NCBI RefSeq assembly: GCF_000143415.4
Contig: NW_003314273.1
Coordinates: 438,911-502,910 of the forward strand
Source of the DNA: Selaginella moellendorffii
Lineage: Eukaryota; Streptophyta; Lycopodiopsida; Selaginellales; Selaginellaceae
Length of the DNA stretch: 64,000 nucleotides
Direction: 5' to 3'
Shown: positions 20,710 to 29,015 of the stretch, one piece after another
How positions within the stretch are numbered: position 1 is the stretch's first letter
Layout: every line of letters starts with the position of its first letter
Program-made: the position numbers and the translations under genes
Notes under the pieces: generated by a model
What the model was told of the DNA's origin: nothing
The model's input: only the letters and a program-made list of their open reading frames with translations
The model's database searches: none

Positions 20710-21764
20710 TGTAAGGAACCAACTCACCGAGGGTCGTAGGCTAAAGGAACCCCGAAAGCATGACCAAAATGACAAAGAGTTCATCGGATGGGACCAAGTC
20801 GAGGATCGAGTCCAGGACCGACTCTAGAACCGAGTTCAAGATAGAGTCCGGAATCGAGTCCAAGACCGACTCGGGGACCGAGTTCGAGTCCGAGTTCGAG
20901 ACCGAGTTCGAGACGGAGTCCGAGATCCGAAGTCGGATCCGAAATCGGGTCCGAGATCGAGCCAGAGACTAAGTCCAAATACTAATACGGGTCAAGGGGT
21001 GAAAGCCCAAAGCGTGTGTCTCCCAGGGGGGGGGGGGGGGCTGCAGGGGGTTCCAAAAGTATAGTAGGGATAGTGAGGTCCAGGAACCAGTTTAGAAGGG
21101 ACTCTCCAGTGGGGCTCCCAAACTGACTTGAGGTTGGGACTAGGACCGAGGGGCCTTGGGTGGGAGTGAGCATGGACTTGGTTGGTGCCGGAGGGGCCAT
21201 CCAAGGAAGTGCTCAAGAGCAGCTCCCACTCCCGAAAGGGAAACCGATTGCAATGCTCCCGGCTCATGTGGAGTGGTGCCCCACTTGAGTACCATGTGGC
21301 TCATTGGTCCTTGCCCTTCCTAGGGGCTTGGGCCTTCCTTCGGGATGGAAGTGGGGGGGTAAAGGTACCCATACCGGGCCGCTAGGCCACGGTGTTTCGC
21401 CCCGGCGTCCCAAAGCAAATGTTGCACTCAAGACTTGGGATTTAGAGGGTCCCATGATCAAGTCTTGTGGTACCAGAGGATGTTAGGAACCTGGAAGCTT
21501 GGTGTGCTTGGCTGTTTGTGCTTGCGGGGAGTGTAGCCGAACCTTAAGTCCAGTCTAACCCGGGGAGGGGGATTGGGAGTGATTTGGGAATCCGTGGATG
21601 AATGGCTAACACTCCGTTGCTCGTGCAGTGAATAGCTGAAACCAAGTAGGAGCTGGTACCATAGGCGAGAACCTTGGCAAGGGAACTTAGCAAAAGCCAA
21701 GACAGTGTTGGACGGATAGATGAGGTAAGCTGGCAAATTGGAAGGGAAAAATTTGTGGCTTACA
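20710..21764. mobile_element. Solo LTR, family C
   Basis: 1055 bp starting TGTAAG and ending CTTACA, flanked by CTTAT duplications inside element B1, with two empty sites in the window. A single LTR without interior is the usual outcome of recombination between the two LTRs of a full element. It contains a degenerate GAGTCCGAG-type repeat (about 20790-20965), and right after it the block GGGTGAAAGCCCAAAGCG...TATAGTAGGG also present in families A and B. The 70-aa ORF at 20760-20972 is the repeat read through. Confidence 0.93.
20998..21075 (+). promoter_or_regulatory. Shared LTR block (candidate core promoter), LTR C copy
   Basis: GGGTGAAAGCCCAAAGCG, a G-rich run, then TTCCAAAAGTATAGTAGGG. The same pair of motifs in the same order and spacing occurs in LTR A (about 9177-9112 and 15120-15053, minus), LTR B (about 44045-43975 minus; 26235-26315 plus) and in the old remnants near 735-815. 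TATAGTA would suit a TATA element, but no transcript data exist here. Confidence 0.5.
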
Positions 21765-21769
21765 CTTAT
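21765..21769. repeat. Target site duplication, right, solo LTR C (CTTAT)
   Basis: Second CTTAT copy, followed by GGGCAAATCCTC of the B interior. Confidence 0.95.
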
Positions 21770-23050
21770 GGGCAAATCCTCAAGGAACCAAGGAACCAAC
21801 TTAAGCTTAGCATAATGGACCACCATCGAGAATCCAGTCAAAGCTACTACAATGCTACTTCGTGCAAGTAGACTAGCTTCACCATCAACCACTTTGGGGT
21901 TGATCATCATTTAACCAAGCAACTTCGTAAACACATCGCTCATTATCACATGGATATGATATAAGTATCACAATGATTTGATCATAAATTGAGTAACATA
22001 ATGAGCAATGCCAATGTCATTACTACAAAAGTTTATGTGAGTATCAAGTGTCAACTCGATTCGACAAAATGTAACATAAATGCCACACTCCACTGATAGC
22101 GATTTACAACACCTAAGACCACTAACTTTTGTTCACAACACAGACAAGCTCATGCCACTCTCTTTCCGACCAAACTCAAAACTAATCCAACACCAAGCTA
22201 CTCAAGGAGCAATAGCAAGGTTCCCCAAAAAAGAATTGAGCATTGCAACCCAAGTCTTCTAATAGTAAGCCTAGACAAAATGGTTTACCACTTCATTGCT
22301 ATCCATCCCATGACTCACCATTTACAAGACCATCATTTCCAACATGCATCAAGGTAGGGGCTCTTGATTGCATGATGTGAACACGGGCAATGGGTCACAC
22401 CTCATTGCGAATCATCTCTTCAAGAAGAGAACATGATTTACGTGTTTGATCCTTCGTCCTTAATGACTCTCCTTTCGGTCTCATCTTTGACTACACCTCA
22501 AGCTTGCTTTCACACTGCCTTCAGTCCAATCCAAGAGAAGTTTATGAGAGAACACGGCAATGACTACTTGAACCAATAGACTAATCCCTACAGTCTTGAT
22601 TGATCCACTTGTAACCATGCCTAAGAAGGATCCATTAGTGCCATGCTAAACAACTACGGATTAGCATATTTTCCACTCATAGCAAACCTAGGGAAGGTTT
22701 GCTTTTACCCACGGTACATGGAACAACTCATAGAACCATTGGAACAACCCATGGAACGACCGATAGGCTAACATTAATCCTGCCAACTCAAAACGTAACC
22801 TTGAGTTGCTAATATGCCTCACACACGAGCCCAAGCATAAACTCGTGCTAACGGAGCATCTCAAATCCATCCTATGAGCCCAAGAGCAAGCTCACATTAT
22901 TAGGTACAAAAGATAACCAAAACCATACCCAAGGAACGAATGTGAACCCTTTGCACCAAACGTGTACCCACTCGGATCATCGTTTTCATCTCTGCGTATG
23001 CAACAAGACTAGTTGCCCAATCTCATTGAATAGTACTCGTTGAGATTCAT
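21770..23050 (-). other. Interior of element B1, distal part
   Basis: Matches 62621-63900 of B3; absent from B2. No coding region is recognised; the 60-aa ORFs on either strand have no domain. It ends at the primer-binding site. Confidence 0.7.
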
Positions 23051-23062
23051 CCTCTGATACCA
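23051..23062 (-). other. Primer-binding site of element B1
   Basis: TGGTATCAGAGG on the minus strand, eleven of twelve bases as in element A, two bases from the right LTR. This indicates Met-tRNA priming and a leftward element. Confidence 0.88.
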
Positions 23063-23064
23063 AA

Positions 23065-23888
23065 TGTAGCGCACGTGATTTTGACCCTTTATCCTATGGT
23101 GATTTACCATAGGATAACACCACGAAGCGGAACCTAAACCCTCTTTGTGCCACGTGACAGATGCCACATGTCACATGCCACGTGTCCATAGGAACCCGAG
23201 GTTCAGCGCCTTGGGGAAGGAATGGTGCCAAACTCCCAAGCGTGGAGCCAAGGAATGATGGAACCGAACCACGGAGCAACTCCTGAGCATAAAGCCCAAG
23301 GAGCCCCCCCCCTTCAGGAACACACGCTTTGGGCTTTCACCCCAAGCCTCCCTTAGTATTAGGAGTTAGTCTCTAGGACAAACTTGAAATTTACTAAATA
23401 TGGAATGTCCCTAGATTGTGAATTTGGACATGGGACAAACACCATTGTGTTCAAACCGATCTCTACATTCCGTAGATATGCCAAATGAGCAAATCTGGAC
23501 ACTTTCCATAAATAGCATTTGGGACCGAAATGAGACTAACACAAAGGGCATGATAGTGAAGGTGTTTAGCAGACACGGTAAGCTATCATCTAGCGATATT
23601 GAGGGACCAATCTCAATATCGCGGGGGTTCCCAAAACTAGCAAGTGAAAATCAACGAATGAGTTTCTCTAACCAGGTCAAGTATGCTTGACAAATAGCAT
23701 GTAGGAATTCCGTCCTTATGCCCATCTGGTCAAGTGCACATGCGAAGACCAGTTTCTCAACTAGCTTAGGCAGAGACTGATAACGGGCCTAGCAATACCG
23801 ACCTCATACCATCGTAGCAGTAAGGTAAGAGTGTCCGTAAGGACTAGACGACAGGTAACTTTCGATACCCGAAGTCACATTCGCGACA
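23065..23888 (-). repeat. Right LTR of B1, internally deleted
   Basis: Starts TGTAGCGCACG and ends TTCGCGACA, matching LTR B2, but only 824 bp long because about 0.3 kb is lost between AAGGAG and a C-run near 23304. Followed by the ACAAC duplication. Confidence 0.9.
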
Positions 23889-23893
23889 ACAAC
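23889..23893. repeat. Target site duplication, right, element B1 (ACAAC)
   Basis: Second ACAAC copy; the inverted LTR-A relative resumes directly after it. Confidence 0.93.
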
Positions 23894-24305
23894 TATGGAT
23901 GGAAAGGGATTAGATAGAGACTGAAAAAGGGATATTAAAGAAGGGTGTTTTCTATGTCTTTAGGCATCCTAAGGATGCTAAAATGTGGTCATAAGATGAC
24001 CACTCATTGACAGATGGCCCAATCTTTGGGAGACAACATTGTGGTATAGGTGGTCCTAGGCTACCAATTAAATAAAGATGAATGGATATAGCCTTAGTAT
24101 AATAGGATGATATGTTATTGGTATCTTTAGGTGTTTATCGTGGGATTGGACATTTGGAGCATTTGGACCAAGTGCAAAAGTTGAGTGGCATACAAGTCAT
24201 TCATAAGGCTAGCAAGTCCTTAAGATGGGAATAAAATTTATAAAAATGGTGAGTGAAACTCCTCCAAATGGTCAAATGTATGGTTAAATGATTTAGTTGC
24301 TTACG
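23894..24305 (-). mobile_element. Inverted old LTR-A relative, second part (unit 1)
   Basis: Continues the reverse-complement match to LTR A right after the B target duplication: ATGGATGGAAAGGG, GGCATCCTAAGGATGCTAA, then a GTGG...CAAGTGCAAAAG block, ending GTTGCTTACG, the mirror of the TGTAAGCGAC end of LTR A. Confidence 0.75.
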
Positions 24306-25190
24306 TAAGGAGGATGTTCTAAATATTACTTTCTATAACCCATTTAATTTATATGAATTTTTTATGATGCTGTATAGATTGAATAATTCTTTAGAGACTT
24401 TTTGGATGATATTATTTACAATATGTTAAAGGTGACTATTAATTTCATTGATAATATCTTGATCCACTTTAAGGGGACATAGGAGGAACACATTTGTGAT
24501 GTTTGTAAAACATTGGGATCAGCTATAGGAAGTTAATTTGACATTGATACGGTTAAAATGCATATATCTTGAGTATTATATTTTTCATGAAAATTTACAA
24601 ATTGATTCTGACAAACTTGTGGATATTATGAAGTTCTCTACTCCAAAGTGCGTGAACAATATGCAACACTTTCATAGCAAGGTGTAATATCTTTTTCATG
24701 TTATTGTCTTTTTTATCATTGCAAGCATTAATGAAGTTGTTCATACTATTTTTCATCTAATTTGGGATTGTGAATAGACATTCATAGATCTTAAAGATGT
24801 GTTGACAATTTTTCTAGTTTTTGAGTATTTTAACTACACTCAACCTTTTGTAAATGCTTTTGACATTATCTCAAAGGTGTGTTGTTGCAAAAGAGTATGA
24901 TTGTGTTTGGTTAATATAATTCTATTGTGTATATTAGTCATATGTTGCAACTAATGGAGGTGAACTACTCCATGAAAACAAAACTTTCAAAAAGATTTAT
25001 GCGTATTTGCATAGTTTTTAGACATTGTTAAAAGGTGATTAAATTGCAATCTTTTCATTATTAAAGTGGAAGAATTTTGCTAGTGTAATGCATGTGATCA
25101 TGGGATGAAATTTGGATATATTGTTATTGTGGATTCTTGGAACTTTCAGGAATAAATAAGGATAAAATAGCCACTAAAGGTTCTCTCATC
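24306..25190 (+). pseudogene. Decayed Ty3/gypsy reverse transcriptase / RNase H (unit 1)
   Basis: Scattered frames show the gypsy RT order: NPFNLYEFF near 24340 (family: PFGLTNAP.TF), FIDNILIHFKGT at about 24444 followed after a stop by EEH (family: YIDDILIYSK..EEH), then KFSTPK near 24630 and an RNase-H-like HSFVNAFDI near 24845. The catalytic YIDD reads FIDN and there are many stops, so it is long dead. It follows the inverted LTR-A relative with no gap. Confidence 0.65.
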
Positions 25191-25224
25191 CTTTTCCAGT
25201 TGGTTTAAGGGGAGAAAGATAGTG

Positions 25225-25236
25225 TGGTATCAAAGC
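25225..25236 (+). other. Primer-binding-site-like sequence (unit 1)
   Basis: TGGTATCAAAGC, one change from the Met-type primer site, followed by a tRNA-like GGGTTCAAATC. It may be the primer region of a decayed plus-oriented gypsy element or a tRNA-derived scrap. The unit 2 copy is 48357-48368 (TGGTATCGGAGC). Confidence 0.35.
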
Positions 25237-25689
25237 AAATGGCACGGGTTCAAATCTTATTAATTAGTGGTTACTTAAAAATATAATATACCCTTAAGCA
25301 ACATATATTCCTATTCCTAAATTTGAAATCGTACGTATTGGGCATCCATGCGTACATCCTTCCTCTTAGTAGAGTATCCACGAACGAAGGTATCCACTGT
25401 GGGACTGCGGTATGAATGGATGACTAGTTGCCTTACATGGAATGGCTGGTTTACACAATGAAAGGATTGGTAAATTCAATATGGAAATAGAAGTGTTGCT
25501 AATTCAATATGGAAATAGCATGATCTAACATTGCTAATAAAGTTGAGTTTACTTTTACGATTGCTATAAGTTGATAATATTAGGACCTGGGATTAATATT
25601 TGATGACCATTCTTGCACTACTTGGAGCAAAGTTTGTTAAACACTTCTGCCACATATAAATGAGATAATAGTAATGTTATGTGGAGTAT
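25237..25689. other. AT-rich stretch with internal duplication D1, no gene
   Basis: From about 25520 this matches 27205-27300 and 27507-27600 (copy D2), giving a local duplication inside the unit. D2 supplies the empty site for the solo LTR B. No coding region is seen. Confidence 0.55.
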
Positions 25690-25694
25690 AAAGT

Positions 25695-26840
25695 TGTCAC
25701 GAATGTGACTTTGGGTATCGAAAGTTACTTGTCGGCTAATCCTTACGGACACAATTTCCTTACTACCACGATAGCAGGAGGTCAGTATTGTTGGACCCGT
25801 TATCAGTTCCCACTTGGGCTAGTTGAGTATGATCAGCAAAAAACACATAGGGGTTCCTACTTTATATTTATCCAATCTAAGTGCATGGTTATTGACCAAT
25901 TTTGGCCTAGTTTGAGAAACTTGTGTCATTGGCTTGTACTTGCTAGTATTAAGAACCTACAAAATATTGAGCTTGGTCCCTCAATATTGCTAGATGATAG
26001 CTTATCATGTCTGCCAAACACCCTTGCTATCATACCTTTTGTGTTAGTCTCATTTTGGTCTCAAATGCTATTTATAGAAAGTGTCTAAATTTACTTATTT
26101 GGCATATCTACGGAATGTAAAGATTCTCATGAACACAATGATATTCGTCTCGTATCCAAATTTGCAATCTAAAAACATTCCATATTTAGTAAATTTCAAG
26201 CTTGTTCTATAGACTAACTTTTGGTACTAAGGGAGGCTTGGGGTGAAAGCCCAAAGCATGTGTTCCTCAAAGGGGGGGAGGGAGGTTATGGGGAGTTCTA
26301 AATGTATAGTAGGGATAATGGGTAGGTTGTACATAGCCGATCAACCTGAGGCATAGTTTAACTCTTACTTACATGCTTGTTTTTGTTTTGCATTTGGCTT
26401 AGGTCTAATCCCAAGTTCCACACCATATTAGCTGGTGAAGTACCCATGTCTTTATGTTAGGCCACCGGTATTCCAAAATAGCACTAGACTTCGTTTGGCT
26501 CCGTTTTGCATGCTAATCCTGTCATTAGGATGTTGGTTGCTCTATGACTGTTTCAAGTCACTCTAGGCTCCTGTCCCTTCACTCCTTTGGCTATATGCTT
26601 GGGAGTTGCTTTGTGGTCCAGTTCCGTCACTTAGCTCCATGCTTGGTAGTTTGGGATTTGTTCCTTCGTTTAGTGGCCCAAGGCCTTGAACCTCAGGTTC
26701 CACACCACTGTCCTTTGGACACGTGGCATGTGACACATGGCATATGACACATGGCACATGGAGGGTTTAGGTTCCGCTTCATAGTGTTATCTTATGGTAA
26801 ATCACCATAGGATAGGAGGTAAAAACCAAGTGCACTACAA
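25695..26840 (+). mobile_element. Solo LTR B (unit 1)
   Basis: 1146 bp in the orientation opposite to B1-B3: starts TGTCACGAATG, ends GTGCACTACA, flanked by AAAGT (25690-25694 and 26841-26845). The uninterrupted target GTATAAAGTGGATG occurs in the local duplicate near 27595. It carries the shared AAAGCCCAAAGC...TATAGTAGGG block at about 26235-26315 and the terminal hairpin at 26788-26814 with one mismatch. The 135-aa ORF over its left part is not a gene: no domain, and it is broken in unit 2. Confidence 0.93.
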
Positions 26841-26845
26841 AAGTG

Positions 26846-27204
26846 GATGATTGGTATTTGTTTATTTTCCCAATTTTATAGTGTATAATTTACCTAATAG
26901 GCTCTTTGCTTAGTAGAAAGGGTTGTATCAAGTGTTGTGGCAAGTTAGATTCCAAATTTATGATCATCACCAATTTATGTCATCATTGTGGTGAACTTGG
27001 ATAACTAAGGATATATCACATTTTCACAAGTGTTTATCATCCTCAGATGAATGATTTGGTGAAATAGCTGATTGGACCTTTAAAAGGATAATCACAATGT
27101 ATAAGAATTTTTAATATTGAGATTAGGATTGTTATTTTTCATGTCTTCAATATGTGTATATCATAGGGGTATAGGGTGTTTTACCATATAAAGTATTATA
27201 TATG
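26846..27204 (+). pseudogene. Decayed gypsy gag-knuckle and integrase scraps (unit 1)
   Basis: Reads LCHHCGELG near 26980 (first half of a CCHC zinc knuckle), then after a stop FTSVYHPQMNDLV near 27035, matching the integrase motif FSTAYHPQT.GQ.ER, and PLKG. Juxtaposition of gag and integrase scraps shows an internal deletion in the source element. Confidence 0.55.
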
Positions 27205-27303
27205 GTCATGATCTAACATTACCAATAGAGTTGAGTTTACTTTTACAATTGCTATGAGTTGCTAGGACCTGGGATTAATATTTGATTACCATTTTTGCAC
27301 TAC

Positions 27304-27501
27304 TGTAAACTTTTGAATCTGGACTTTTCGGGAGGTCACCACCCAACTCAATATTATTCAAACCCAAGGACACTTAACCCCAAATATCCCAAGACCCTTA
27401 ATTGATTGGAAAAGGGGGTGCACTCTTTTTCATGGGCCTTTTCTTTTTATATTTGAACCCCTATGGATCATCTCTCATGTCGTTCTTTTTGGTTATTTAT
27501 A
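27304..27501 (-). mobile_element. Cassandra-like LTR carrying 5S-rRNA-derived sequence (unit 1)
   Basis: A 198-bp insertion flanked by ACTAC (27299-27303 and 27502-27506), starting TGTAAAC. About 20 bases in, the sequence follows the reverse complement of the 3' half of plant 5S rRNA: GGGAGGTCACC, then CAAACCCAAGGACACTTAACCCC. Cassandra TRIM retrotransposons are defined by LTRs of this size with 5S-derived sequence in this place. It ends TTATA rather than CA, so it is mutated, and no partner LTR or interior is present (solo LTR). The D1 copy near 25610 shows the target without it. Confidence 0.72.
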
Positions 27502-27506
27502 ACTAC

Positions 27507-28136
27507 TTGGAGCGAAGTTTGTTAAACATTTCTAGTGCATATAAATGAGACAATAGCAATGTTATAATTCTCATTATTATCCATATCTAGAGTATAAAGT
27601 GGATGATTGGTATTTGTTTATTTTTCCAAATTTATAGTATATAATTTACCTAAAGGGCTCTTTGCTTAGTAGAAAGGATTGTATCAAGTGTTATGGCAAG
27701 TTAGATTCCAAATTTATGATCATCACCAATTTATGTCATCATTGTGGTGAACTTGGATATTATAAAACTGATTATTCACAATTGAAGAATAAGTAATAAA
27801 GAAAAAAGAATAGTTAATCTTTTATTAGCATTAAGTTGAATATTAAAAATTTGCAAAATTTGCAAAGTAAAGATGACAAAAAAGACTATTCTGATTAAAG
27901 GAAGAAACTTTTAATCACTATTTGATAACTCAACTATATGTAGAATAATTAAAGGAACCTCAAGAGAAGGCATAACATAGTTTATGCAAGGTTAAACATC
28001 TTTGTCTTTGTTATTTAGTGCTGGGTCATAATAGTGTATTATTTGAAGTTGTTGAAGTTGGGAAGCTAGACAACTTGCATCCCTCATAAAGCATTGTTTG
28101 TAATACATAGAAATACTGTTCTTCTTTATTCAAAAT
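27507..28136 (+). pseudogene. Second gag-knuckle remnant (D2) and AT-rich flank (unit 1)
   Basis: Duplicate of the segment 25640-27000 without the solo LTR. At 27739-27798 it keeps a longer knuckle, CHHCGELGYYKTDYSQLK, where the last His and Cys of the CCHC pattern are Tyr. The remainder to 28136 is AT-rich without a recognised gene. The unit 2 copy is 50608-51237. Confidence 0.5.
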
Positions 28137-28698
28137 TCAAGATTGCTTCTTTAGTGGGATATGGCTGAAATCAAATATCTTCTTGAGACTGAAAATAAGT
28201 TTCTCTGCATCTTGATCTCCATCTGATGACGATTCTTCCACCATATAAGCAACAACATCATCCCTAATATTGTCCTTGAACTCCACATGCTCTCCATCAC
28301 TAAAAACAGCTTCTCCTCCTTCCTCTGAACCACCTGAGCTTGACGATGAACTCAGAATGGACTCATAGGATGTTGTATCTAAAAAAGAACAAATAAAAAG
28401 TTTTGTGTCTGCTAAATTCAATGTCATACAACAGTTTCAAAAAGCAAATTGGTGGCAGAAGTATGTGTGCTTGGTAACAAGATGCAGCTCAACAGCAAAC
28501 ATGACCAAAATTTACTTGCATTTTCCTACATGACGTAAAGCATAAGCTTTAAGGAGAATGATAGAGAGCACTTACCTTGTGAATTCAATGCTCTTGAAGT
28601 TTTGTCATGTCAGGAAGTTTCCATGTTAAGAATGGCACATCTAGGGTAAGCATCTAAACATTCACCAACAAAGAAAGCACATAAAGACTGTACTTACT
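28137..28698 (-). CDS. Putative spliced gene, acidic Ser-rich C-terminus (unit 1)
   Basis: Not recognised. The clearest exon is 28137-28378 (minus): DTTSYESILSS, a run of six serines, EEGGEAVFSDGEHVEFKDN..DD, MVEESSSDGDQDAEK, then FDFSHIPLKKQS and a stop. It is preceded by a good acceptor (TTCTTTTTTAG, ending 28379), and a strong donor CAAG|GTAAGT lies at 28576/28575, defining a 197-bp intron that keeps the frame (Q|D). A further 57-bp GT-AG interval (28641-28697) is possible, but the 65-bp exon between has stops in each full frame, so the upstream model is uncertain. The 28427 start is inside the proposed intron. Confidence 0.4.
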
Positions 28699-29015
28699 AT
28701 AGCTACCATCTCGTTTCTTTGTTTTCTTCTGGAAAGTTTACTGAGGTCAGATGGTATCCGGTAGCTGGTTTGATCAGCACTCTCAAGCTGGAAGCATTAG
28801 AAACCTGCTCCAGGGACTTGTTCCAGACTCAAGTCTAGATATTGAGAGATGAGAATGTGTAAATGGGATGCAGCCTGTAAGCTGGTTCAGCGTGCCTGAG
28901 TTTCAAGAGCCAGGGCGCTGCCTAAGTCACTGCCGAGAAATGTAAACGAACGCATTAAAGTGAAATACATTTAGTAAGGGTTAGGGCATTAAAGGCATTT
29001 TGCAAAGGGCAAGCT
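28699..29015. other. Intergenic / shared upstream region
   Basis: Lies between the minus-strand putative gene and the start of the plus-strand gene at 29016, so it may hold divergent promoters. Upstream exon(s) of the minus-strand gene may extend into it (open frame ending KKTKKRDGSY near 28700). Unit 2 has a few small indels in the equivalent 51800-52112. Confidence 0.4.

Larger units (their letters stand above)
16219..23888 (-). mobile_element. LTR retrotransposon family B, copy B1 (nested insertions)
   Basis: An element pointing leftward. The left LTR (from 16219) is cut at 16860 by the chromovirus integrase piece, which has replaced the rest of that LTR and the first part of the interior. 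The interior runs 18490-23064, itself split by solo LTR C at 20710-21764. The right LTR is 23065-23888, with a Met-tRNA-type primer site beside it. No RT, RNase H or gag is recognised in the interior of this copy or of B2 and B3, so the family looks non-autonomous. Confidence 0.9.

Noticed and set aside
25225-25260. tRNA gene or tRNA-derived SINE
   Set aside because: There is a primer-site-like motif and a T-arm-like GGGTTCAAATC but no cloverleaf or A-box; kept only as a weak primer-binding-site remnant.
25681-26088. 135-codon ORF
   Set aside because: Lies across a target duplication and solo LTR B, lacks a domain, and is interrupted in the unit 2 copy.
27304-27501. 5S rRNA gene
   Set aside because: Only part of the 5S sequence is present, it is diverged, and it sits inside a short insertion with target duplications, so it is a mobile-element copy rather than a gene.
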